Part shown: positions 1 through 6,415 of the stretch, one piece after another
How the letters are laid out: each line of letters opens with the position of its first letter
Numbering within the stretch: the first letter of the stretch is position 1
NCBI GenBank assembly: GCA_024278775.1
Contig: JAJRSP010000185.1
Span: 1 to 10,809, forward strand
Source: Planctomycetota bacterium
GTDB lineage: Bacteria; Planctomycetota; Phycisphaerae; UBA1845
Direction: 5' to 3'
Length of the DNA stretch: 10,809 bases
The notes under the pieces: model-generated
The model's database searches: none
What the model was told of the DNA's origin: nothing
What the model saw: only the letters and a program-made list of their open reading frames with translations
Translations under genes and position numbers: made by a program

Positions 1-39
1 CACGAACCGTCATCCACGTGCCACGAACCGTCATCCACG
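1..39. repeat. 21-bp tandem repeat, cut by window edge
   Basis: The 18-mer CACGAACCGTCATCCACG occurs at 1-18 and again, without a mismatch, at 22-39, separated by TGC, so the period is 21 bp. The array may continue to the left of the window; only two copies are visible here. A 21-bp period keeps reading frame, and on the minus strand one frame reads as a repeated seven-residue unit (VDDGSWH). I see no start codon or gene structure that would make it a convincing coding repeat, and I cannot tell an intergenic repeat family from the tail of a gene lying to the left. Confidence 0.75.
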
Positions 40-118
40 ACGGCTGGCCCAATCCGCGCCGCCGCCCGCCGCCCCGCGCCGTCACAAGAACAGCCTTCAT
101 GGTACGCTTGTTTTGGGA

Positions 119-190
119 CTAGGCATCGCATCGCCCACGGAAACGAGATCGGAACAAAGCGATCTTACGCTCGGCCGGGGAAAGGCGGTC
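119..190 (-). pseudogene. Possible relic of a TOTE-type helicase/primase linker
   Basis: On the minus strand the final 23 codons of an open frame, ending in TAG, include AERKIALFRSRFRGRCDA. From memory, the string KIALFRSLFRGREDVY is a highly conserved stretch in large multidomain proteins of the TOTE conflict-system type (primase plus helicase plus nuclease), where it follows a coiled-coil linker. Here the match covers only about 18 residues, then the frame stops, and the expected continuation with its R-W residues is not found before the 21-bp repeat. There is no helicase or primase motif nearby. If real, it is a heavily decayed fragment. A chance resemblance is possible with so short a match; I favour a relic, but weakly. 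Confidence 0.35.
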
Positions 191-490
191 GTCGACCGCG
201 TGCTCGTGAGACCTCGGCATGGTCAGCTTGCGTGCAACCAGTGTACCGCTACCCTGCTTGACGACGGATGACATATTCCGGTGCAAAGCCGGTTTGACGA
301 AGCTCGCGGTTAAAAGCGCGCTGGCGCACTTCGTAGCTTGGCCGTACATTCCGCGTCAACACGATCGAACGGCTTACGAAAACAGACGATTGCCCTCGGA
401 AGGAATTCGGGGCGGCGTGCATCCAATTGGGTGACTTGATCGAACAACGACCACCTCGTGGGCAAGGGCGAAGCCCAGCAACAAAAATAC
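191..490. other. Intergenic DNA, no gene seen
   Basis: No frame here on either strand has recognisable family motifs, and the short open frames overlap one another in the way expected of GC-rich non-coding DNA. The promoter of the following operon should lie here, probably in the last 100 bases, but I could not find a convincing -35/-10 pair. TTGACG at 293-298 has an AT-rich hexamer (TTAAAA) only 10 bp downstream, which is too close. Part of this stretch may be further decayed sequence belonging to the relic at 119-190. Confidence 0.5.
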
Positions 491-495
491 GGGAG
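491..495 (+). promoter_or_regulatory. Ribosome-binding site deciding the start of gene 1
   Basis: GGGAG at 491-495 lies 7 nt before the ATG at 503, a normal Shine-Dalgarno distance. The in-frame ATG at 497 is only 1 nt from it, and the in-frame GTG at 458 has no such site. The protein starting at 503 also begins directly with a classic signal peptide. Confidence 0.6.
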
Positions 496-502
496 AATGA
501 TC

Positions 503-1423
503 ATGAAACACGTTTCAAGCGTCACAGGTACATTTTTTCTTGTGAGTCTTGCCGTTCTTGTTCAGTCGCCGACGGCATGGTCGGGGGACAATGGGATGCA
601 GAACAACAGTCAGGCTCGTAGATCGTCGGCTGCTCCCAAGTCGTTGAACGAGGAGTTGGCGGCGATGCGGGCCAAGGTTACGAAGCTGGAAGCCGCGCTA
701 AAAGAGAAACATCAAGGCCAAACGCAATCTTCGATGAGTAAGGGCAAAGCGAATCAGGTAGTCCGGGGTGATGGCATGTCTGGAACACCACAGGAGGGCG
801 TGGCACGACAATCCGTTGCCGTCCAGGCAACGCCCCCGAAGAAAGAGATGAAGGCCAATGGCAGTATGAGCGGTGGCATGAAGGGGATGAAATCCGGCAA
901 GAAGATGGGCATGGGGATGATGTCCGCCAAGGGCAAGAAGATGGGGATGGTGTCCGGCAAGAAAATGGGGATGGGCATGATGGGAGGCAAAGGCATGGGG
1001 ATGATGGGCCGCATGCCCAAGATGGCGGGCATGGCGATGCCGTCCGCGCTGCCCGGCTTTCCCGGCGCGTCGCACATCTATCACATTGGTTCGACGGGTT
1101 TCTTTCTCGACCACGGCGAACACATCACCCTCTCCAGGGAGCAAGAGACGAAGCTTAATCAGTTCAAGGAAAAATCGCTCCTCAAGCAGGCTACGTTTAC
1201 GCGGCAGATCGAAGAGGCCGAGCAGAATCTATGGGTACTCACCAGCTCCGACACGCCCGACATAGCCAAGATCGATGCTCAGGTTCGGAAGATCGCTAAG
1301 TTGCAGGGAGATCAACGGATCGCTTTCATTCGCGCGGTTGGCGAAGCAGCCAAGGTGCTGACGAACGAACAGCGCAAGAAGCTCGTTGGCCAACACGGAG
1401 GGGAACTGAACGGAAACGGATAA
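503..1423 (+). CDS. Exported Met/Gly/Lys-rich protein with Spy/CpxP-like metal-resistance domain
   Basis: A 306-residue protein. Residues 1-29 form a Sec signal peptide (MKHVSS, then a hydrophobic run ending around PTAWSGD), so it should be periplasmic. Residues about 47-69 look like a short coiled coil. Residues about 116-180 are packed with Met, Gly and Lys, including three to four 10-residue repeats of the type SGKKMGMGMM. Then comes HIYHIGSTGFFLDHGEHI, rich in His, and residues about 209-295 form a helical region with LSREQ near its start and LTNEQRKKL at its end. That is the layout of the Spy/CpxP/CnrX-like periplasmic metal-resistance and chaperone superfamily (LTXXQ-type motifs). Family proteins bind metals or act as chaperones under envelope stress; Met-rich segments typically bind Cu(I) or Ag(I). 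It precedes the reductase gene by 58 nt and shares its Met/Gly composition, which suggests a joint role. Metal identity is inferred. Confidence 0.85.
   Translation: MKHVSSVTGTFFLVSLAVLVQSPTAWSGDNGMQNNSQARRSSAAPKSLNEELAAMRAKVTKLEAALKEKHQGQTQSSMSKGKANQVVRGDGMSGTPQEGVARQSVAVQATPPKKEMKANGSMSGGMKGMKSGKKMGMGMMSAKGKKMGMVSGKKMGMGMMGGKGMGMMGRMPKMAGMAMPSALPGFPGASHIYHIGSTGFFLDHGEHITLSREQETKLNQFKEKSLLKQATFTRQIEEAEQNLWVLTSSDTPDIAKIDAQVRKIAKLQGDQRIAFIRAVGEAAKVLTNEQRKKLVGQHGGELNGNG
893..1012 (+). repeat. 30-bp in-frame repeats encoding Met-rich decapeptides
   Basis: Units begin at 893, 923, 953 and 983, each 30 bp. They encode SGKKMGMGMM, SAKGKKMGMV, SGKKMGMGMM and the more diverged GGKGMGMMGR (residues 131-170 of the protein starting at 503). 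Units 1 and 3 encode the same decapeptide but differ at a few synonymous sites, so the repeat is maintained at protein level or is not very recent. Such arrays readily gain or lose units by slippage. Confidence 0.8.
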
Positions 1424-1432
1424 AGCAGCATC

Positions 1433-1451
1433 GAATCGACAACGACGATTC
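1433..1451. other. Small inverted repeat between genes 1 and 2
   Basis: GAATCG at 1433-1438 and CGATTC at 1446-1451 form a perfect 6-bp stem with a 7-nt loop in the 58-nt gap between the stop of the Spy-like gene (1423) and the start of the reductase gene (1482). No T-run follows, so it is not a standard terminator. It could be an RNA processing or stability element that sets different levels of the abundant exported protein and the downstream redox enzymes. A chance hairpin is also plausible. Confidence 0.3.
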
Positions 1452-1481
1452 CGAATAAGTCACGAACATGAGACTAAATCC

Positions 1482-3572
1482 ATGAAAGCGATATTGTTCA
1501 GATGCGGGTCGTCTCAGCCGTCTCGCTTCCTGCCCGCCCGTGATCGCATGGTTGTTCTGCTGGCGATGTGCGCTGGATTGGCTTGGCTACCTCATTTTGC
1601 CGCCGGACAGGTATCTCCCGAAGAGCACAAGAAACATCACCCAGGCCAAGCCTCGGCTGGCAACGCTCCATCCCAGGCCGGCGCATCCAGCCAGGAGAGT
1701 GGTGGAAGCAAAGGCATGGGCGGCGGCATGATGGGCGGTGGTATGAGTGGCAAGGGGAAGGGCGGCGGCATGGGCAAAGGCATGGGCGGTGGCATGGGAA
1801 AGGGCATGGGCAAGCGATCCCAGGCGCCGGAAGAGCTTTACCCGGAGCTGATGACGCTTCCAAACATGACGCCGGAAGAACGTGGTGAACTCGAGCGCAA
1901 GGCTCACGAGCGGATGATCGAGGGCGCTGCCCTCTTGTCGAAAGGCGTTGGCGAGCTTGCCGAGGCTGCACCCAGCGACGATTTTCGTACGATGGAGCGG
2001 GCCACGGCTACGCTGCGGCAAGGCCTGTTGCAGTTCGAGTCGGGCCTCGCAGCGCACCGGGCCATTGCCGAAGGGAAGGCGCCCCGCAATACCGCGCTCG
2101 AGTGGTTTCAACGTGATCTGAATCTACTGCCGCTGGCCAATGACGAGCCGAAATTCCGACTCTTCGGCATGACAGCATTCCACACCAGCATCATGACGCT
2201 GCTTGCGGTTTTCGTGGTCGCCGCGTTTTGGATGTACCACTCCAGGATGCGTCGTGCAGCCGCTCTGCTGGAAAGACTCACCGCGGTGGACGCACCGGCG
2301 CCTTCACCTGCGATGTCACCGCCCGCTGCCGCCCCATCAAGACCCGCGCCAAAGGCCGCATCCTCTGGTCCCGCCGCGTCACCAGCCAAAAAGAATCCGG
2401 CGGCTGCGGCCGGCGATTGTTGCGATGGATCAGCCGTGGACTGTGCAACCGAGGATGGAGCGTCGGACCGCCCCGACATCTCGCAGGGATTGCTGCGCGT
2501 CGTCAAGAAAAAACTGTGCAAGCTGCGGGTCGCCCGAATCTACCAGGAAACCGCAGACGTCAAGACATTCCGGCTCGTCGCGTGCCACGGCGGCGGCATT
2601 CCGTTCAGCTATTTCCCCGGGCAGTTCCTCACGGTCACCATGCCGATCGGTGAAAAACCGATCCGGCGAAGCTATACAATCTCATCCTCTCCGACGCAGG
2701 GTTACTACTGCGAGATGACCGTCAAGCGTGAAGAGCATGGGGCCGGATCGCGTTATTTGCACGATACGGTCAAGGAAGGTGACACGCTTGAGATTCAAGC
2801 CCCCAACGGGAAGTTCATCTTCACCGGAAAAGAGGCGGACGGTGTTGTGCTTATTTCCGGCGGGGTCGGCATCACGCCCATGATGAGTATCACCCGCGCC
2901 CTGACCGATATGGGTTGGCCGGGCGACATCTACTTCGTCGTAGCCTGTCGAGACCCCGAGCACCTTATCTTCAAGTCCGAATTGCATCGCCTGGCGGAGC
3001 GGCACGCGAACCTGCACCTCGTGATCGCCATGAGCCGGATCGAGGCGGAAATCGACGGCTACCATCGCGGACGGTTGACCAAAGAACTGCTTGCCAAAGC
3101 GGTGCCGGACATCGCTTCGAAATGGATACACCTTTGCGGGGCACCGCCCATGATGGACGGCACAAAGCAGATGCTCTCCGAGATGGGCGTGCCTTCGGAA
3201 AAAATCCACACCGAGAACTTCGGCTCACAACAGAAGCCCAAGGCGAGAGCCGCACAGCGTGAACAGGTCAGCGCCGCCGCAACGGAAAAGACGGCTGCGA
3301 CGGAAACACCGGCTGCGACCGCTACGTTTCAAACATCCGGGAAATCGATACCATTCCTGCCCGACGAGACGATTCTCGAAGCAGCCGAAAGGGTCGATGT
3401 CGATATCGAAAACTCATGCAGGGTCGGGATGTGCGGTGTCTGCACGGTCAAGCTTCTTTCCGGAAACGTGACGATGGAAGTCGAAGACGGCTTGGAGCCT
3501 GAAGCCAAAGAGGCTGGCATTATACTGGCCTGCCAAGCCAAGCCGACGGGCGACGTGACGGTGGAGGCGTGA
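1482..3572 (+). CDS. Membrane-anchored FAD/NAD(P)H reductase with C-terminal 2Fe-2S ferredoxin domain and exported Met-rich N-terminus
   Basis: A 696-residue multidomain protein. Residues 1-43 are a signal sequence with a long basic n-region (an ATG at 1548 is an alternative start). Residues 47-55 are His-rich (EEHKKHHPG); 75-111 are Gly/Met/Lys-rich; 117-217 form a helical domain unknown to me by name. Residues about 233-252 are a transmembrane helix followed by HSRMRR, which puts the N-terminal part in the periplasm and the rest in the cytoplasm. A Pro/Ala linker carries a Cys cluster (C313, C314, C321). Residues about 343-580 are a ferredoxin-NADP reductase fold: RRSYTI at 395-400 (flavin), GGVGITPMMS at 460-469 (nicotinamide nucleotide) and CGAPPMMD at 552-559. 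Residues about 615-696 are a plant-type 2Fe-2S domain with C646, C651, C654 and C684. The domain order matches phthalate dioxygenase reductase/PaaE/HCR-type reductases, but with an exported N-terminal extension. It should pass electrons between NAD(P)H and the cytochrome b-like protein whose gene starts 4 nt later. No strong ribosome-binding site is visible at 1482. Confidence 0.9.
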   Translation: MKAILFRCGSSQPSRFLPARDRMVVLLAMCAGLAWLPHFAAGQVSPEEHKKHHPGQASAGNAPSQAGASSQESGGSKGMGGGMMGGGMSGKGKGGGMGKGMGGGMGKGMGKRSQAPEELYPELMTLPNMTPEERGELERKAHERMIEGAALLSKGVGELAEAAPSDDFRTMERATATLRQGLLQFESGLAAHRAIAEGKAPRNTALEWFQRDLNLLPLANDEPKFRLFGMTAFHTSIMTLLAVFVVAAFWMYHSRMRRAAALLERLTAVDAPAPSPAMSPPAAAPSRPAPKAASSGPAASPAKKNPAAAAGDCCDGSAVDCATEDGASDRPDISQGLLRVVKKKLCKLRVARIYQETADVKTFRLVACHGGGIPFSYFPGQFLTVTMPIGEKPIRRSYTISSSPTQGYYCEMTVKREEHGAGSRYLHDTVKEGDTLEIQAPNGKFIFTGKEADGVVLISGGVGITPMMSITRALTDMGWPGDIYFVVACRDPEHLIFKSELHRLAERHANLHLVIAMSRIEAEIDGYHRGRLTKELLAKAVPDIASKWIHLCGAPPMMDGTKQMLSEMGVPSEKIHTENFGSQQKPKARAAQREQVSAAATEKTAATETPAATATFQTSGKSIPFLPDETILEAAERVDVDIENSCRVGMCGVCTVKLLSGNVTMEVEDGLEPEAKEAGIILACQAKPTGDVTVEA
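3563..3567 (+). promoter_or_regulatory. Ribosome-binding site of the cytochrome b/DUF547 gene
   Basis: GGAGG at 3563-3567 lies inside the end of the reductase gene, 9 nt before the ATG at 3577. This placement fixes the start and indicates translation linked to the upstream gene. Confidence 0.6.
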
Positions 3573-3576
3573 TCCA

Positions 3577-5214
3577 ATGAAAGAGCGGGAGCGCGTCCTG
3601 GCCACCGGTCTGACGATCTTGATGCTGATCGTGTGGCTTGGGTTTCTCGTTCACCATGCACCACGTTTCGCCGGCAGCTTGTGGGGCGGCGTGCTGGGCG
3701 TAAGCGGTGGGCTGCTCATGCTCGTGCCGCTGGCCTACCTGATCGTGAAACGCATCAAAAGGCTCAAAAAATGGCTGAACAAGTGCGTCTCGATGCGGAC
3801 GTTACTTGCGTGGCACGTCTACGCCGGCATCATCGGCCCGATTCTGGTAATGCTGCACACCGGGCATAAGTTTGAAAGCCCGGTAGGCATCGCCTTGACC
3901 GCGATGACCCTCGTCGTCGTAATCAGCGGCTTTGTAGGCCTCTATGTGATGAAGCAGTTTTCCACAGAGATTCGCGAAAAGAAGGCGATGTTGGCCGGAC
4001 TTCAAAAGTCCTATGAGCAGGCCGCCGCTGAAATGGCGAATGACCCCCGGCAAGCTCAGCAGTTGCAACCGTTCACAGGGTGGACCGGGCGCATTGCGGC
4101 GAGCTTTTTCGTTCCTGACTTCGCCTCGGAACCGGCTGGCACATCGCCTACCACTGTGGCCGGTGCGGCGGGTGTTCTTCGCCTGTCGGAATCGATCGCC
4201 GACCTGGAACACGCGATCAAGATGCACGAGACGTTCAAGAAGTGGTTCGGCAAATGGCTGAAGTTCCACATCATCATTTCCTGCATCCTCTATGTTCTCA
4301 TGGTCCTGCACGTCTGGGCGGCCATCCACTTTGGGTTGAGATGGTTTCCGTCGACCGGCCAATCCTATTACGATCGCCCCGCAATGTACGAAAACACATC
4401 CACGTCGCGTATTCTTCCGCCTAATGACCAGGCCGAGGTGCTTGAGTCTGCGGCTGCGGTCGATGATTTTTCGCTCTATTTCGGGCGGATGTTCCGGCGT
4501 TACTGGCGGTCACCGGTCGCCATTCACGGCATACCGACCACAGTGTTCGACTACGCTGGAATCGCGCGGGAAGCGGGTCAGCCGGAATCGGACTTCGAGC
4601 GATCTTTGGCAGCACTGAAGCGAGTGACACCGGATCACCTTGAAGGCGACGATCGAGAAAAGGCCTTCTGGATCAACGTCTACAACCTCGGTGCTATGAA
4701 ACTCGTGGCGGAGAATTACCCGGTCACCTCGATCACCGATTCCAAGATCAGTTCCGGCAACCCCTGGGGCATCCCGGGCATTCAGGTCGGAGATTCGCGA
4801 TACGCCTTGCGCCAAATCGAAACGGAAATTCTGCTCGGGAAGTTTGGCGACCCGCGCATTGTGTTCGCCGTCAGTTGTGCAGCCGTCAGTTGCCCCGACC
4901 GCACCGGCGACATTTTCTCCGGTACACGAATCGACGAACAACTTGACGAAATGATTCGGAAGCTTCTTGCCAATCCAAAGAAAGGATTGGCCATCGACCG
5001 ACAGCGTGAGGTCGTCACGATATCGTGGATATGGAAGGCTGATCGAAAACTGTTCGGCGACGGCAGTGATGACGCTTTATTGACGTTCCTGCAACGTTAT
5101 GTGGCTTCTGATACTCAAAACTGGATTGATGCAGCCCGCACCAGAATCAAGATTGAATACTTTGAACACGATTGGGGCTTGAACGATATCGCCTTGGCGG
5201 ATGGTGGTAACTAA
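3577..5214 (+). CDS. Two-haem cytochrome b-like membrane protein fused to a periplasmic DUF547 domain
   Basis: A 545-residue protein. Hydrophobic helices lie at about 8-26, 36-57, 76-95, 103-125 and 229-252. The strongly basic loop KRIKRLKKWLNK (58-69) places the end of helix 2 in the cytoplasm, so helix 5 leads the C-terminus to the periplasm. Helix 3 carries H80 and H94 and helix 5 carries H231 and H245; both pairs are exactly 14 residues apart, the spacing used by cytochrome b proteins to hold two stacked haems. H97 and H251 are further candidates on the periplasmic side. Residues about 127-228 are a cytoplasmic helical loop. From about 295 the protein becomes a DUF547 domain: FWINVYNLGAMKL at 364-376, SCAAVSCP at 433-440 and the characteristic ending with DWGLND at 532-537. 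DUF547 has no established biochemical function. It starts 4 nt after the reductase stop and overlaps the multihaem cytochrome gene by one base, so it probably relays electrons between them across the membrane. The haem assignment is inferred from histidine geometry; the DUF547 call rests on clear motifs. Confidence 0.85.
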   Translation: MKERERVLATGLTILMLIVWLGFLVHHAPRFAGSLWGGVLGVSGGLLMLVPLAYLIVKRIKRLKKWLNKCVSMRTLLAWHVYAGIIGPILVMLHTGHKFESPVGIALTAMTLVVVISGFVGLYVMKQFSTEIREKKAMLAGLQKSYEQAAAEMANDPRQAQQLQPFTGWTGRIAASFFVPDFASEPAGTSPTTVAGAAGVLRLSESIADLEHAIKMHETFKKWFGKWLKFHIIISCILYVLMVLHVWAAIHFGLRWFPSTGQSYYDRPAMYENTSTSRILPPNDQAEVLESAAAVDDFSLYFGRMFRRYWRSPVAIHGIPTTVFDYAGIAREAGQPESDFERSLAALKRVTPDHLEGDDREKAFWINVYNLGAMKLVAENYPVTSITDSKISSGNPWGIPGIQVGDSRYALRQIETEILLGKFGDPRIVFAVSCAAVSCPDRTGDIFSGTRIDEQLDEMIRKLLANPKKGLAIDRQREVVTISWIWKADRKLFGDGSDDALLTFLQRYVASDTQNWIDAARTRIKIEYFEHDWGLNDIALADGGN

Positions 5215-6062
5215 TGGGGCATACTCGGAAGAAAGTCGGTACCAGGAAGAATTGGTCAACGAACCGCATTCTTCTGATTGCAGGCCTGATCGGTTTTGCT
5301 GTTGTCTGGATGTTGACGCCCGCCGACTCCGCCTTCAAGCAGCCAGCCACATGGCAGCGCATGACGAACCCCGGGCAGCTTTCCGCCGCGCATGCCTCGC
5401 TCGAAGACAATTGCGCCGCATGCCACACGCCGATCAGGGGTGTCGAAGCCGAGAATTGCATCAGTTGTCACGCGAACAACACCGCGCTACTTAAGAGCCA
5501 GCCGACGGCATTTCACGCCAACGTCGACACGTGTACCGAGTGCCATCTCGAACATCAGGGGCGCGGGCATCGGCCCACGGAAATGGACCACACGACATTG
5601 TCTCGCCTGGGCTTGCGACAACTGAACGACGGCGATCGGTCCGGTGAGCGCGAACAGGTTCGGCGGCAGTTGCAAGTCTGGATGGCACACACCGGAGATG
5701 AATCACTTCCCCACACGCGCATCACACGCGACGAGTTGATCCTCAACTGCGTCACCTGCCACGGCAACGAGGATCCTCACGTCGCCTACTTCGGCGACGG
5801 GTGTGCCAACTGTCACGCCACCACCGCATGGAACATACCGGAATACATACACCCATCATCCAACTCGACAGACTGCAAGCAATGTCACAAGGCACCGCCC
5901 AGCCATTTTATGCCGATGTTCAATTCGATGTGTGCGAAGATGCTCGGAAAGAAGCCGGACAGCATCAAGCAATGCTACGTGTGCCACGAAATCTCGGCGT
6001 GGAACAACATGAAAGGCGCCCCGTGGCACAAGAAAACGATGAGCCATATTCCATCGCGTTGA
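5214..6062 (+). CDS. Membrane-anchored heptahaem c-type cytochrome
   Basis: A 282-residue protein with a basic N-terminus (GHTRKKVGTRKNW), one hydrophobic segment at about 18-35 acting as signal anchor or signal peptide, and seven CXXCH haem c motifs: CAACH (67), CISCH (82), CTECH (107), CVTCH (179), CANCH (197), CKQCH (221) and CYVCH (254). The first three and last four are separated by 67 residues without a motif, so it looks like a three-haem plus a four-haem lobe. Spare histidines (H112 side, H118, H126, H167, H189, H213, H231, H272) could serve as distal ligands. It resembles class III/c7-type and related small multihaem cytochromes, which shuttle electrons in the periplasm. Its ATG overlaps the previous stop codon (TAATG, 5212-5216) with GGTGGT at 5203-5208 as the likely ribosome-binding site, implying coupled translation with the cytochrome b/DUF547 protein. 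The acceptor or donor beyond it is unknown; no terminal reductase gene follows. Confidence 0.93.
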   Translation: MGHTRKKVGTRKNWSTNRILLIAGLIGFAVVWMLTPADSAFKQPATWQRMTNPGQLSAAHASLEDNCAACHTPIRGVEAENCISCHANNTALLKSQPTAFHANVDTCTECHLEHQGRGHRPTEMDHTTLSRLGLRQLNDGDRSGEREQVRRQLQVWMAHTGDESLPHTRITRDELILNCVTCHGNEDPHVAYFGDGCANCHATTAWNIPEYIHPSSNSTDCKQCHKAPPSHFMPMFNSMCAKMLGKKPDSIKQCYVCHEISAWNNMKGAPWHKKTMSHIPSR

Positions 6063-6415
6063 TGGCTGCGTAACCCTGACGCGCCTGCGAGGTTATCTGA
6101 AAACCCCGCGTTTTGGAGCGAGTCGCGCCGACTACGCCTGCCATGCGCGTGTGTGAACGACGGATGAAGAACGCGGCGGCGTGGCCATACCGGTGGTCGG
6201 TTGAAAAACGTGGAGATGGCGGTGTGCAGACCCCGCCAGGGGGTGAACCGTGAATTCCGCTTGTCGCACGACCCGTTGCGAGCGCTGCGCCTTGGCCTCG
6301 CACGGCTGGGCGTATGCGCAAAGCCCTCAAAACGGATGCCCCAACACCTGTCTCCGATGAACGCGCGCGGGATTGATTCAAAACACCGAGAACACTCTTT
6401 GTCGAGCACATCGGA
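6063..6415. other. Convergent intergenic region, nothing recognised
   Basis: This lies between the 3' ends of the multihaem cytochrome gene and aroB. Both operons should terminate here, but I found no hairpin followed by a T-run. Three small stems exist (AAAAC/GTTTT at 6100-6114, AGTCG/CGACT at 6121-6133, ACCCC/GGGGT at 6230-6244), each only 5 bp and none with a T-tract. A minus-strand frame stays open through most of the region but has no recognisable family motif and runs into both neighbouring genes, so I do not call it a gene. Termination may be Rho-dependent. Confidence 0.5.

Noticed and set aside
698..1144. His-rich minus-strand frame opposite the Met-rich gene
   Set aside because: The His/Pro runs are simply the complement of the ATG/GGC-rich repeats; the plus-strand protein has a signal peptide, ribosome-binding site and a family domain.
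1468..1485. Five-codon mini-ORF (ATG...TGA) overlapping the reductase start
   Set aside because: It has no ribosome-binding site of its own and such short frames are common by chance; a coupling role cannot be supported.
6051..6065. CCATC/GATGG hairpin at the stop of the multihaem cytochrome gene
   Set aside because: The stem is only 5 bp, overlaps the stop codon and has no T-run, so it does not qualify as a terminator.
6100..6114. AAAAC/GTTTT stem as bidirectional terminator between the convergent genes
   Set aside because: Five weak base pairs with a CCCGC loop and no T-tract beyond the stem itself; too little to call.
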